Shown: positions 6,681-14,374 of the stretch, piece after piece
Numbering within the stretch: the first letter of the stretch is position 1
Layout of the letters: every line of letters starts with the position of its first letter
NCBI GenBank assembly: GCA_046728175.1
Contig: JBKPEA010000035.1
Span: forward strand, 1-17,409
Direction of reading: 5' to 3'
Length of the DNA: 17,409 nt
Source: JAFAHS01 sp046728175
GTDB lineage: Bacteria > Desulfobacterota > Binatia > Binatales > Binataceae
Notes under the pieces: generated by a model
What the model saw: only the letters and a program-made list of their open reading frames with translations
Database searches by the model: none
Told to the model about the DNA's origin: nothing
Made by a program: the position numbers and the translations under genes

Positions 6681-6719
6681 AAACCGACCGCCGAGTTCTT
6701 CGCATGCGAGCGTGTAGTA

Positions 6720-7490
6720 ATGAGCAAACTCGAGAATAAAGTGAGCCTCATCACAGGCGCGGCATCTGGCATCGGTGCTGCGACGGCAAAACTGTTCGCT
6801 GCTGAAGGCGCCGCAGTCATCGTCGTTGACATCGATGAATCGAACGGACGTCGAGTCGCCGACGAGATAGGGGCTCGCGGCATCTTTCACAAGGCCAACG
6901 TGAGCGAACCTCTTGAGGTCGAGACGATGGTGAAGCTTGCGGTGGATAGGTTTGGCCGGCTTGACGTTCTGCACAACAACGTCGCCACGGCAGGCGCAGT
7001 AGCTCCGGTCGGCGACATGCCGATTGAAGCATGGCAGCGTGCAATCGCCGTTTCCCTTTCCGGTGTGTTTTACGGGATGCGCTTTGCCTTGCCCCAAATG
7101 GTGGCGCAAGGCGGTGGCGTTATCGTTAACACGGCTTCCGTCTCCGGCTTGGCCGCGGACTACATGCTCGGTGCTTACAACGCTGCGAAGGCTGGCGTGA
7201 TCAACCTCACCCGCACGGCGGCGATCGAGTACGCGCGAAAGAACATCCGAGTGAATGCGATCTGTCCCGGAAGCGTCGCTACGCCCCCTCTGTTGCGAGC
7301 AATTGGGGAGGGCGAAGGGCGAAGGCTTCTGGAGGACCACCATCCCGTTGGCCGCATTGGCCTTCCCGAGGAGATCGCGCGTGTAGTGCTTTTTCTCGCA
7401 AGCGAAGACTCTTCCTTCATGACCGGCAGCATAGTGGTGGCTGACGGCGGCATAAGTGCCCATACGGGCTTCTTTGGACATCCGCTCTAA
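6720..7490 (+). CDS. Short-chain dehydrogenase/reductase (classical SDR)
   Basis: 256 residues, full family length. Rossmann fold: TGAASGIG at residues 12-19 binds the dinucleotide, and VVDID (Asp37) at the end of strand 2 favours NAD(H). NNVA (86-89) stands in place of the usual NNAG. The catalytic Ser140 (NTAS), Tyr153 and Lys157 (YNAAK) are present with the standard spacing of 13 between Ser and Tyr. The tetrad Asn is replaced: the motif reads VSLSG instead of VNLxG. The C-terminus carries the usual NAICPG and GSIVVADGG elements. It is the first gene of the operon, 13 bases before tetR. It should oxidise an alcohol or reduce a ketone in the cytoplasm; the substrate cannot be read from sequence. 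The ribosome site is weak (the ATG follows GCGTGTAGTA), possibly because the start sits on the repeat edge. Confidence 0.92.
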   Translation: MSKLENKVSLITGAASGIGAATAKLFAAEGAAVIVVDIDESNGRRVADEIGARGIFHKANVSEPLEVETMVKLAVDRFGRLDVLHNNVATAGAVAPVGDMPIEAWQRAIAVSLSGVFYGMRFALPQMVAQGGGVIVNTASVSGLAADYMLGAYNAAKAGVINLTRTAAIEYARKNIRVNAICPGSVATPPLLRAIGEGEGRRLLEDHHPVGRIGLPEEIARVVLFLASEDSSFMTGSIVVADGGISAHTGFFGHPL

Positions 7491-7503
7491 GGATGATTCG
7501 AAA

Positions 7504-8211
7504 ATGGCTAGACCGCCTGTAAAGCTCACACCGAATGACCAGAGTCCACTCGGTAGAGGACGCGGACGGCCGCGTAGCGAGGCTGCGGATCAGGCGATCC
7601 TGCGAGCCGCACTCAAGGTCTTCATCGAAAGCGGCGTGGAGGGCGCGAGCATAGAGCAGATCGCTGACTATGCTGGGGTCGCGCGAACCACCTTGTATCG
7701 TCGATGGTCTTCGAAAGAGGCGTTGATCGCGCAGGCAATCGCATCAGCCAGAGGCGAAGACGAGCGCTGGGCGGCCGACCGGGCGAGGTTCGCCAAATCA
7801 CCCGAGCCACTGATCAAAGCGCTCGCCCAGGTCGTCACGCGGTCCGAGTACAGGGGTCTGGCCGCGCGGCTGATCGGCTCGGTTCCTAGTTGTCCGGAGT
7901 TGATAGAGACTTATTGGAACAACTATTTGCTTCCACGCCGAAGAGCGATGCTGAAGGTGATCGAGGCAGCGCGCGACCAAGGCATCGTCCGAGAGGACTG
8001 CGATCCAGAAATTCTGCTGGACCTGATCAGCGGCGCGATCCTTCATCACTTGCTGGTCAGACCGGGTAAACCGACGCGCAACGAGACGCACGCATACCTT
8101 TTCCGGGTTGTGCGAGAACTAACCTCTGCAGAAACGCTGCCCAAGTTGTTTCGAAGATACCCGGTCTTCCAATCTCGGCGCAAAGTGAATTCGGGGAGTA
8201 AACATGACTGA
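7504..8211 (+). CDS. TetR/AcrR-family transcriptional regulator
   Basis: 235 residues from the ATG at 7504, which has AAGGATG upstream; an upstream in-frame start at 7456 would overlap the SDR. A basic N-terminal tail (GRGRGRPRSEAA) is followed by the TetR helix-turn-helix: AILRAALKVFIESGVEG, ASIEQIADYAGVARTTLYRR and WSSKEALI (about residues 31-75). The rest is an all-helical ligand and dimer domain with the conserved-type stretch PELIETYWNNYL. TetR proteins are usually repressors released by a small-molecule ligand. It is encoded between two SDRs, 13 bases after the first and overlapping the second by eight bases, so it is probably autoregulated through the dyad at 6662-6679. Its ligand is plausibly the substrate of the operon. 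Confidence 0.93.
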   Translation: MARPPVKLTPNDQSPLGRGRGRPRSEAADQAILRAALKVFIESGVEGASIEQIADYAGVARTTLYRRWSSKEALIAQAIASARGEDERWAADRARFAKSPEPLIKALAQVVTRSEYRGLAARLIGSVPSCPELIETYWNNYLLPRRRAMLKVIEAARDQGIVREDCDPEILLDLISGAILHHLLVRPGKPTRNETHAYLFRVVRELTSAETLPKLFRRYPVFQSRRKVNSGSKHD

Positions 8212-9127
8212 AATCGCGGGAAAGACGGTGTTAATCACTGGCGGTGCTCAGGGAATAGGTCTCGGAATCGCGAGAGCGTTTGCCCGAGAAGGAGCAAAGC
8301 TGGCGATAGTCGACGTGGAGCATGCCGCCCTCGAGACCTGTGAAACGGAGTTCTCGGCCAATACAGCGATCGAGGCATTCGAGATGGACGTCCGCGATCG
8401 CAAGGCATGGGAGCATGTGGCCGGCGAGGTCGAAAGCAAGCTCGGGCCAGTAGCGATCCTGTGTAACAACGCGGGTATTGCGGGTGCTTTTTCAATCGGG
8501 CAGATGAGCTATGCGCTCTGGGACCTAGTCATCGGGATCAATCTCGGCGGGTTCATCAACGGGGTGCAGACGTTCTTGCCCCACATGATCGCACGGGGTG
8601 ATCCCGCTCATCTCGTGTTCACCGCGGCAGGAGCCGGGCTTGCTGCGAGCGGAGGATATACCGGTTACATGTATCAAACCTCTAAATACGCCGTGGTTGG
8701 GATGGCGGAATCGCTCCACAAGCAGCTCGAGATTGCCGGACACTCCATTGGTGTGAGTATCCTCTGCCCCGGCCCAGTACCGGCCAACCAGCTCGAGACG
8801 TTTCGCTTGGCGTTGGCGAAATTGCCGCCGGGAGAATCTCCATTTCCAACTGAAATGGAGAGTTTAGCAAAGCTACCGCCGACAGAACGAAAGGCGATCG
8901 AGGAACGCCTCGAGGCTTGGAATGCGTTTCTGGCGCAGGGCGTGCCGCCTGAGCGCGTAGGCACAATGGTCGTCGAAGCGGTAAAGGCAAACCGGCTTTA
9001 TATCCATACGGATCGTTCGATGTGGGATCCGATTTGGGCTCGCACTAAAGCACTCTTGCAGGACATGCCAGCTACGCCGGCAGTCTCGACCGTAAATTTG
9101 CTGGACGCAGAGGGCTTCAAAAGATAA
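8204..9127 (+). CDS. Short-chain dehydrogenase/reductase, second SDR, Ser replaced
   Basis: 307 residues; the start ATG lies inside the end of tetR (eight-base overlap, with GGGGAG upstream). TGGAQGIG (12-19), Asp37 (IVDVE), NNAG (88-91), Asn113 (INLGG), and Tyr157 with Lys161 (YQTSK) are in place. The loop normally carrying the catalytic Ser reads TAAGAGL (140-146), with Ala where Ser is expected. Thr140 next to it might substitute, or activity may be altered. Past residue 200 it has a long helical insertion (LAKLPPGESPF and onward) and a C-terminal extension (MWDPIWARTKALL), making it about 50 residues longer than the first SDR. The fold is certain; the substrate is unknown. A two-step oxidation with the first SDR is possible but not shown. 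Confidence 0.92.
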   Translation: MTEIAGKTVLITGGAQGIGLGIARAFAREGAKLAIVDVEHAALETCETEFSANTAIEAFEMDVRDRKAWEHVAGEVESKLGPVAILCNNAGIAGAFSIGQMSYALWDLVIGINLGGFINGVQTFLPHMIARGDPAHLVFTAAGAGLAASGGYTGYMYQTSKYAVVGMAESLHKQLEIAGHSIGVSILCPGPVPANQLETFRLALAKLPPGESPFPTEMESLAKLPPTERKAIEERLEAWNAFLAQGVPPERVGTMVVEAVKANRLYIHTDRSMWDPIWARTKALLQDMPATPAVSTVNLLDAEGFKR

Positions 9128-9210
9128 TGGCACCCTTGTGAATTGGGCTTTTTGGAAATCCGAATCATTCCAGTCATTTCCTACGGTAATCATGCTGAGA
9201 GGATTCTCGT

Positions 9211-9834
9211 ATGATCAGTTGGATGGATATACCGTTAAGGGTCGTCATCATCGTGCAGTTGCTCGCTATGGGGATAGTACGCGCGTATTTTGGCGCTCCA
9301 GGCCGCAGAGAACCCGTCGAAGCGAGTCCTCGGGACGCCCGCGAACCGGCATGGCTCACCAGCACAATCGCTATGATTGCAGTGCTACACTTCGGAACAA
9401 TCTTCGCATATCTGATGAATCCATCGCTTCTGCGATGGAGCGCATTCGAGGCTAGCGAGATAATTCGCTGGATCGGCGTGGCGCTGAGTTGTGTCGGCAT
9501 GGCAGGTGAAATCTGGTCTGCTGTGGCGCTCGGCGCCAGTTATAGCCCGATGCTCCGGGTCGCCGACGAGCACGTCGTCGTGACTGCCGGTCCATACCGA
9601 TGGATTCGCCATCCCTTGTACGCATTCTGGCTGCCGGTGACGGTGGGATGGGGAGCTGCAACGTCTAATTGGTTCATTATCGTTAGCGGGACGGCCTTGA
9701 TACTTGTCCTGGCGGTGATCCGCGTGCCTCGAGAAGAAGCGATGATGCTGCAAGGGTTTGGCGAATCGTATCGGCGCTACATGAGGAATACAGGTCGATT
9801 CATTCCGCGATTGCGAATTGAACACGCGAAATGA
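9211..9834 (+). CDS. Isoprenylcysteine carboxyl methyltransferase-like membrane protein
   Basis: 207 residues. GAGAGGA precedes the ATG by eight bases. There are about four to five membrane helices (roughly 8-27, 48-70, 82-108, 140-170). Between the third and the last lies the ICMT/PEMT-type signature: LGASYSPMLR, then VVTAGPYRWIRHPLY (about 123-137), and near the end EEAMMLQGFGESYRRY followed by RFIPRL. In studied members the RHPxY and EE motifs help bind S-adenosylmethionine at the membrane. Bacterial members methylate small or lipid substrates, and most have no known substrate. It follows the second SDR by 83 bases, in the same direction and without a visible terminator, so it is likely the last gene of the operon. 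Confidence 0.87.
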   Translation: MISWMDIPLRVVIIVQLLAMGIVRAYFGAPGRREPVEASPRDAREPAWLTSTIAMIAVLHFGTIFAYLMNPSLLRWSAFEASEIIRWIGVALSCVGMAGEIWSAVALGASYSPMLRVADEHVVVTAGPYRWIRHPLYAFWLPVTVGWGAATSNWFIIVSGTALILVLAVIRVPREEAMMLQGFGESYRRYMRNTGRFIPRLRIEHAK

Positions 9835-9933
9835 CACCCAGTGGATTTTGACTCTTCAACCATTCACGACCATTAGCGGCGCCTCGAAGCTTCTTGAGCA
9901 ATCAGCGGGAAGGCGTAGTGCAAAGGTCCTTGA

Positions 9934-9948
9934 TCGACCCCGGGTCGA
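9934..9948. promoter_or_regulatory. 15-bp dyad upstream of the recombinase pair
   Basis: TCGACCC-C-GGGTCGA is a perfect dyad with one central base, about 96 bases before the recombinase start. The surrounding interval (9835-10043) has no gene. It could be a regulatory site or part of a recombinase binding site at the element's left end. The sequence alone does not decide. Confidence 0.35.
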
Positions 9949-10043
9949 CCATGGAAAAGACGCCGTGTCGCGGTGGGCTTGCTGCGTATTATTTCCGGTC
10001 ATAGAAGCCTTGGCCTTTATCCGAACTTGGCCAGGAGGTTCCT

Positions 10044-11270
10044 ATGCCACACGACCGCAGCGCTCTGATCGATCAGCTCAGAGAGCTTCTTACGGAACAG
10101 CGATACGATTCAGTCGTCATTCACAACTACTGCCGTAGCGCGAGGCATTTTCTGGCATACTTGGCGCGGCGGGAAACTGCCGTGGATACGGCAAAGCCGG
10201 ACCACGTATCCAGCTACCTTCGCTTCGCCCGGCGGCAGTTCCGCCAGCGTCACGGTCACCCACCCGCGCCGCGGTGGGAATCAATCCCTCGAGCAGGAAT
10301 CCACGCACTACTGCGCCTTGTGCAGAAATCGTGGCCGCCTGAGCAACCGCCTGCCAGTCCGGCTGAAGCCCTTTGCCGCTCGGTATGCAACGAGTACCGG
10401 GAATGGCTGCAAGTGCAGCGAGGTCTCGCGAAAGCGTCCGTCCGCGCGCTCATGTGGGAGAGCCGAAACTTCCTGTCCTGGTACGCCGCGCGGAGCCCCC
10501 TGGATGATCTGCGAAAGTTGAACGTCAGAGAGATCGACTCGTACTTCGAGATGCGAGCCGCCGGCCTGAGGCGAAGGTCGCTCAAAGACGTGGTGGAACG
10601 GCTGCGCTCGTTGATGCGGTTCCTTCATAGGACGGACCGCATCGGGATCGATCTGGCGCCTCGAATTATCGCTCCCGTGCTCTACGCCTATGAGTCTATC
10701 CCGTCTGCCTTAAGCGCCGAGCAAATCTCGGCCGTTTTGAAGAACACGCGTATGGATCGGTCCCCATTGGGATACCGGGACTACGCGATGCTGCTGTTGC
10801 TATCGACTTACGGACTGCGTGATGGAGAAATCACGCGGCTGCGGCTGGAGGACATCGACTGGCGCGCCGAGACGTTACACATCCGCCATTCCAAGACCGG
10901 GGCAAGCTCACAGTTGCCCTTAATGGCCGAAGTTGGCGGGGCGCTGCTCAACTATCTGCGTCGAGGCCGACCGAAGACAGACGTTCGAGAAATCTTCATC
11001 CGCACGCGGGCCCCTTATCGCCGGCTCTCTTCCCTCTATAGCGAGGTTCGCCGGCGATTAGAGGCCGCGGGTGTAAAGCCGCACGGCAAATGCGGTCCTC
11101 ATACCTTCCGCCATGCTCGCGTCGTCAGCCTGCTGAGAGCATCCGTGTCCCGCAAGGTTATCGGCGACTTGCTGGGCCATCGGTCGGAAGAGGCGACGCT
11201 TGCGTATCTGAAGCTCGCCACGGAGGACCTGCGCGCAACCGCTCTGGAGATCCCGGAGGCGCGCGCATGA
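10044..11270 (+). CDS. Tyrosine recombinase, first of a trio (RitA-like), intact
   Basis: 408 residues. AGGAGG lies five bases before the ATG, an excellent ribosome site. The N-terminal half is helical with core-binding features (LRELLTEQRYDSVVIHNYCR, a second SAM-like segment around 120-200). The catalytic domain is complete: Arg259 (YGLRDGEI), Lys284 (RHSKTG), His353 and Arg356 (HTFRH), His379 (LLGHRS) and the nucleophile Tyr388 (AYLKL). The architecture and wording match the long first recombinase in recombinase-in-trio operons. The next recombinase starts on the ATGA that holds its stop, a translational coupling typical of those operons. It should bind DNA as part of a recombinase assembly and could still be active. 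Its two partners here are broken. Confidence 0.92.
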   Translation: MPHDRSALIDQLRELLTEQRYDSVVIHNYCRSARHFLAYLARRETAVDTAKPDHVSSYLRFARRQFRQRHGHPPAPRWESIPRAGIHALLRLVQKSWPPEQPPASPAEALCRSVCNEYREWLQVQRGLAKASVRALMWESRNFLSWYAARSPLDDLRKLNVREIDSYFEMRAAGLRRRSLKDVVERLRSLMRFLHRTDRIGIDLAPRIIAPVLYAYESIPSALSAEQISAVLKNTRMDRSPLGYRDYAMLLLLSTYGLRDGEITRLRLEDIDWRAETLHIRHSKTGASSQLPLMAEVGGALLNYLRRGRPKTDVREIFIRTRAPYRRLSSLYSEVRRRLEAAGVKPHGKCGPHTFRHARVVSLLRASVSRKVIGDLLGHRSEEATLAYLKLATEDLRATALEIPEARA

Positions 11271-11989
11271 GAACTTGGCCCGATAGCAATGCCAGTGCGA
11301 TCGAGCGCTTTCTTCGGCAGCGCCGGATTTATCATCCTCAGACTCCGAAGACTTATCGTCGTGTGCTTTGTGGCTTCCAGGATGTTGTGCGGCGATGCGA
11401 GCGCTCACCATCGCGCGTAAGCCTGCAGACGTTGAAAGGTTGGCTGCAGGAGCGCAGTGGGGAGTGGTCGGCGTTCACGCTTCTTCACCGTGCCTGCATC
11501 ATCGATCGATTCCTCGACTTCCTCGTGCGCGAAGGGTCGATCGCGAGCAACCCGGTCGCGGAGCTGCGAACCAAATACTTGATAAAGATAAAGGGTAGCG
11601 CGACGATCGTGCGGGCGCTCCTCGCCCCCGAGCCCGACCGGGCGCTGGAAGCGCTGCGACAGTTGCCTCGGTTCGGCAGCGTGCTCGGCGACCTGATGCG
11701 CAATCACGTCGCGCTGATGCGCACGAGGGGATTCCGCTACGACACCAACACTCGCATGTTTTTGCGCTTCGACCGTTATCTGCAGAGGCACCCTGAGCTC
11801 GCCAACGAGCCTGTGCCGGTCATGTTGCAGCGCTGGGCGGCTGCACGTTCGACGGCCTTCCATGCCGTCGATTGCGAGCTGCTCGGACGCGCCTTAGCCA
11901 AAGCCAGGCACCATGTCGATTCCAGCGCTCCAATACTGCGCCCGGGCCCTCACCCGCAGCGGCGCTTCGCCCGCGGGTGCTATCGGCGC
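11267..11989 (+). pseudogene. Tyrosine recombinase, second of a trio, catalytic domain lost
   Basis: It starts on the ATGA overlapping the stop of the first recombinase. The 241 codons give the N-terminal half of the second trio recombinase: IERFLRQRRIYHPQTPKTYR, LVREGSIASNPVAELR, LEALRQLPRFGSVLGDLM, RNHVALMRTRGFRYDTN, LRFDRYLQRHPELANEPV and ALAKARHHVD. Relatives of about 410-420 residues continue with the RxxxR catalytic domain. Here the frame passes without a stop into NHL-propeller sequence at about codon 242 (RRFARGCYRR then AHGITIGPDD). All catalytic residues are gone. The open frame continues to 12784 as a would-be fusion of 505 codons, but part of that is out of the NHL frame. This looks like a recombination or deletion scar rather than a designed fusion. 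Confidence 0.85.
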
Positions 11990-12784
11990 GCCCACGGAAT
12001 AACGATCGGACCCGACGACAGCATCTGGCTCACCGATGTTTTCGATCACACGGTGCGCAAGTGCACACCAGACGGCAAAGTCCTTATGACCATCGGCGTC
12101 GGCGGCAAACCCGCCAGGGCGATGAGCGGCGAACCGTTCAATCAATGCACTCACGTGGCGATCAAACCACATACCGGAGACCTGTTTGTGTCGGATGGAT
12201 ATCTAAATCCCAAGGTGCACAAGTATGCGCCCGACGGCCGCCTCCTGTACTCGTGGGGCCACAGCCGGGCACCGACCCAGGGCAGTTCAACCTGCCTCAC
12301 GACATCGCGACCGACCGCGACGGCTTCGTCTATGTTGCCGATCGCCATAACAATCGCGTGCAGGTGTTCACGCCGAACGGCAAGCTCGAACATATCTGGA
12401 CAGGAATGGCGATGCCGTGTGGGCTCTGCATCGACACCCGCAGCCCGGACCAGTTGTGCTACATCGGCGAGCTCAGCTCTGTGTGGTGGACGCAGGGGGG
12501 CGCCCGACTTCTGGGCGGCGTGGAACCGCCCGGGCATGGGCCCACGCGTCAGCATCTACTCGCTCGATGGAAAATTGCAGGCGCGGCTATGCGACAATGG
12601 ACAAGGCGATGGACGGGGCCAGCTAACAGCGCCGCACGGAATCGCGGTAACTCCCGAAGGCGACATCCTGGTGGCGGAAGTCTCGTACACAATATTGGGC
12701 AGGACGTTGAATCCGCGCAGACCGGTTCGAAATTTCCTGCGGCTGGCGAAACTCAAGAAATCGGAACACCAGACGCACGTTTGA
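11990..12784 (+). pseudogene. NHL-repeat six-bladed propeller protein, 5'-truncated and frameshifted
   Basis: Successive NHL blades are seen in two frames. First frame: AHGITIGPDDSIWLTD, HTVRKCTPDGKVL, GEPFNQCTHVAI, GDLFVSDGYLNPKVHKYAPD, LLYSWG. After a lost base near 12255-12262 the second frame gives PGQFNLPHDIATDRDGFVYV, ADRHNNRVQVFTPNGKLEHIW and LCYIGEL. After a gained base in the G6 run (12495-12500) the first frame resumes: GMGPRVSIYSLDGKLQARL, APHGIAVTPEGDILVAEVSY and a C-terminus ending EHQTHV. Relatives have about 70 more residues at the N-terminus (first blade), replaced here by recombinase sequence. NHL propellers of this type are often exported or lyase-like, but no catalytic residue can be assigned. 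The two indels compensate, so read error is possible; the missing 5' end is not explained that way. Confidence 0.82.
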
Positions 12785-12927
12785 CGGGTTTGGAGACAGC
12801 GGCCATTTTCAGGTCACCCCCCTTGGTTGCGTAGCGACAGGTGTACTTGCTCGGAGCAGCTTTCTTCAGTGCATGCTGCAGAGCAGAACATGCTTGAAGT
12901 GGTTTCGAGATGCAGGCGGCGCAGAGG

Positions 12928-13646
12928 TCATCGGCAATTAATGAAATCCTGGACGGCCTTGGATTCATCGGGAAGCCAATGCTTCCAATGACGAAACCCC
13001 AAGCGCTCGCCCCGTGAGCCGCTGCCGTAGCGAACGACGTAGCGTCCCGAGCGCTGTTGGGGATCGTGTGTTTCTTTTGGAATTTCGATGGCGCGACCCA
13101 CTGGCCCTCCCTTGGCAAGGAAAATGACGCGGGCGTCGATGGCGGAGACAAGGTCCGCCAAGGGGAACGAACACTGACATTTTGGTATCACATTGTTGTC
13201 GGGCTCCTTGGGGCGGGGCAGCGCGCTAGGTTGACGAAAGCAAAACCGTCGTCCGGGATTCGCAATTCGTCACGTATCGCCGCAAAAATGCTCCATATAC
13301 CGCCCCACTTCCGCCAACTCGACTTGTAGGCCTGCCGCATGGAATAAAGCAGGGCCATATCACCTTCGTTCTTGCGATCGCGATCTGCCCAGTCCCGTAG
13401 CTTCTCGTTGTAATCGGTGATGGCGGGCGTCTTTGCGAGACCGTTAGGATTGTGATTAGCACCAACGAAAAGAAACCTGCGCCGAGGGCAGGCTGGTTCA
13501 ACAAACGCTGAGCCCAGATAGCCGCTCCATCGAACCCCGGATCTTAGGTCGCAAATGCAGGAACGTGAGGGAGCCCGCGTTATGTCGTAAGTGAGGTCCA
13601 GCCAGGCACGTTCAATTTCCTGTTGCATCTGAACTTGATCGCTCAT
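12928..13646 (-). pseudogene. Uracil-DNA-glycosylase-like protein, one frameshift
   Basis: The start ATG at 13646 follows GGGAGA by about six bases. Frame one gives FLFVGANHNPNG (first conserved loop, where canonical UDGs have GxxPG), a helical stretch with RKWGGIWSIFAAIRDELRIP, then FVNLARCPAP. One base is missing in the G/C runs at 13210-13218. Frame two continues as KEPDNNVIPKC, FPLADLVSAIDARVIFLAKG and a C-terminal part with RHWKHWLPDE. The order loop, NxxRCPxP, then an ARVIFLxKG strand fits the uracil-DNA-glycosylase fold (families 4/5 and relatives), with about 239 residues if repaired. The usual catalytic Asp/Glu of GEAPGxxE and the HPS motif are not seen, so substrate and activity are open. 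The fold assignment is moderate and rests on motif order, not on a computed match. Confidence 0.55.
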
Positions 13647-14374
13647 CAGTTCTCCCTCGACTGAAGTCGCCAACCGAGAGTGGCTCCTACCAGCGCGCGA
13701 TATTATGACGAGAAAAACTAACTCTTCGATTTCTTCTATCGGGGACTGTTCGGTTACCCTGCCGTGCGAAGAGCTCATAGCGACCATCGCCTTGAGAAAC
13801 GTTAGCTCTGCGCCTGCAAAGACTTCCACGCGAGCAATCAAGTGATCATGTACATATGGAGTTGAGACGCGAAAGTAATTGTTGACTAAGTTGCCATTTT
13901 TAACCGGTCTCTGACTAAATCGCGAAGTCCTTCCTCGGTGTTAATGAAACTCGCTATGCATCTCAAGCACAAAAAGACAACCGCGTCGGACTTGAGATCA
14001 TTAGCCTTTGCGCCAGTATCGTGACGATAGCGGCGCACGTTGAACATCAGACTGGCCTTAAACTCTCGATTATCATGGCCAAGCGGAGAAGAGCATGCGG
14101 TTGTTCGCGAAGAAGGTGCTGCCCGCCGCTCGGGAGCTACCCACCTTTGAATCGTTGGTGTCTGCCGCTGCTGCCTGACGGTTTGCGACGTGGCAGACAA
14201 CTGACACGATGCGCGTCTGCACCGCCGACCGTTTTTTGGATCGACGCAAAGCGATGTTCCAACTCGCTAGCCCACCCTCGCCCTGGATCTGATCGATGCG
14301 CGGCGACCGCTCCAGAAGCAATAGTTCCGTTCTTTCGTTCTCGGACTTTCCGACCTTCCTTTCAACTCGAAGCA
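13647..14374. other. Gene-poor stretch with unrecognised open frames
   Basis: About 730 bases between the UDG-like gene and the amidohydrolase. On the minus strand a frame continuous with the UDG-like start (13647-13940) has helix-like composition (LIARVEVFAGAELTFLKAMV, then PIEEIEELVFLVI) but no recognised family, and it could be the second half of the small frame at 13886-14047 after a frameshift. Other frames look like noise. No RNA gene, repeat or promoter was identified. Confidence 0.4.
13886..14047 (-). CDS. Hypothetical small protein
   Basis: 53 codons from an ATG at 14045-14047, with AAGG about eight bases upstream. The protein is MFNVRRYRHDTG, then NDLKSDAVVFLCLRCIASF, INTEEGLRDLVRDRLK and a short end. 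It has one CxxC pair (CLRC) and a plausible C-terminal helix. No family is recognised. The next frame downstream (towards 13647) also looks coding, so this may be the first half of a broken gene of about 130 residues. It could equally be a chance frame. Confidence 0.25.
   Translation of the reverse strand: MFNVRRYRHDTGAKANDLKSDAVVFLCLRCIASFINTEEGLRDLVRDRLKMAT

Larger units (their letters stand above)
6543..6716 (+). repeat. Dispersed repeat, copy 2, containing the operon promoter
   Basis: About 174 bp matching 3775-3951. It begins at TCCAAGAG with a different left flank from copy 1 and ends four bases before the SDR start codon. On the minus strand both copies keep a short frame over the right end with EELG, but the downstream residues and stops differ, so coding there is doubtful. 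It contains the only recognisable promoter and operator for the operon 6720-9834. Confidence 0.75.

Noticed and set aside
12753..13151. A 132-codon minus-strand frame
   Set aside because: It is a shadow over the UDG-like gene's second part and the NHL end, with no motif.
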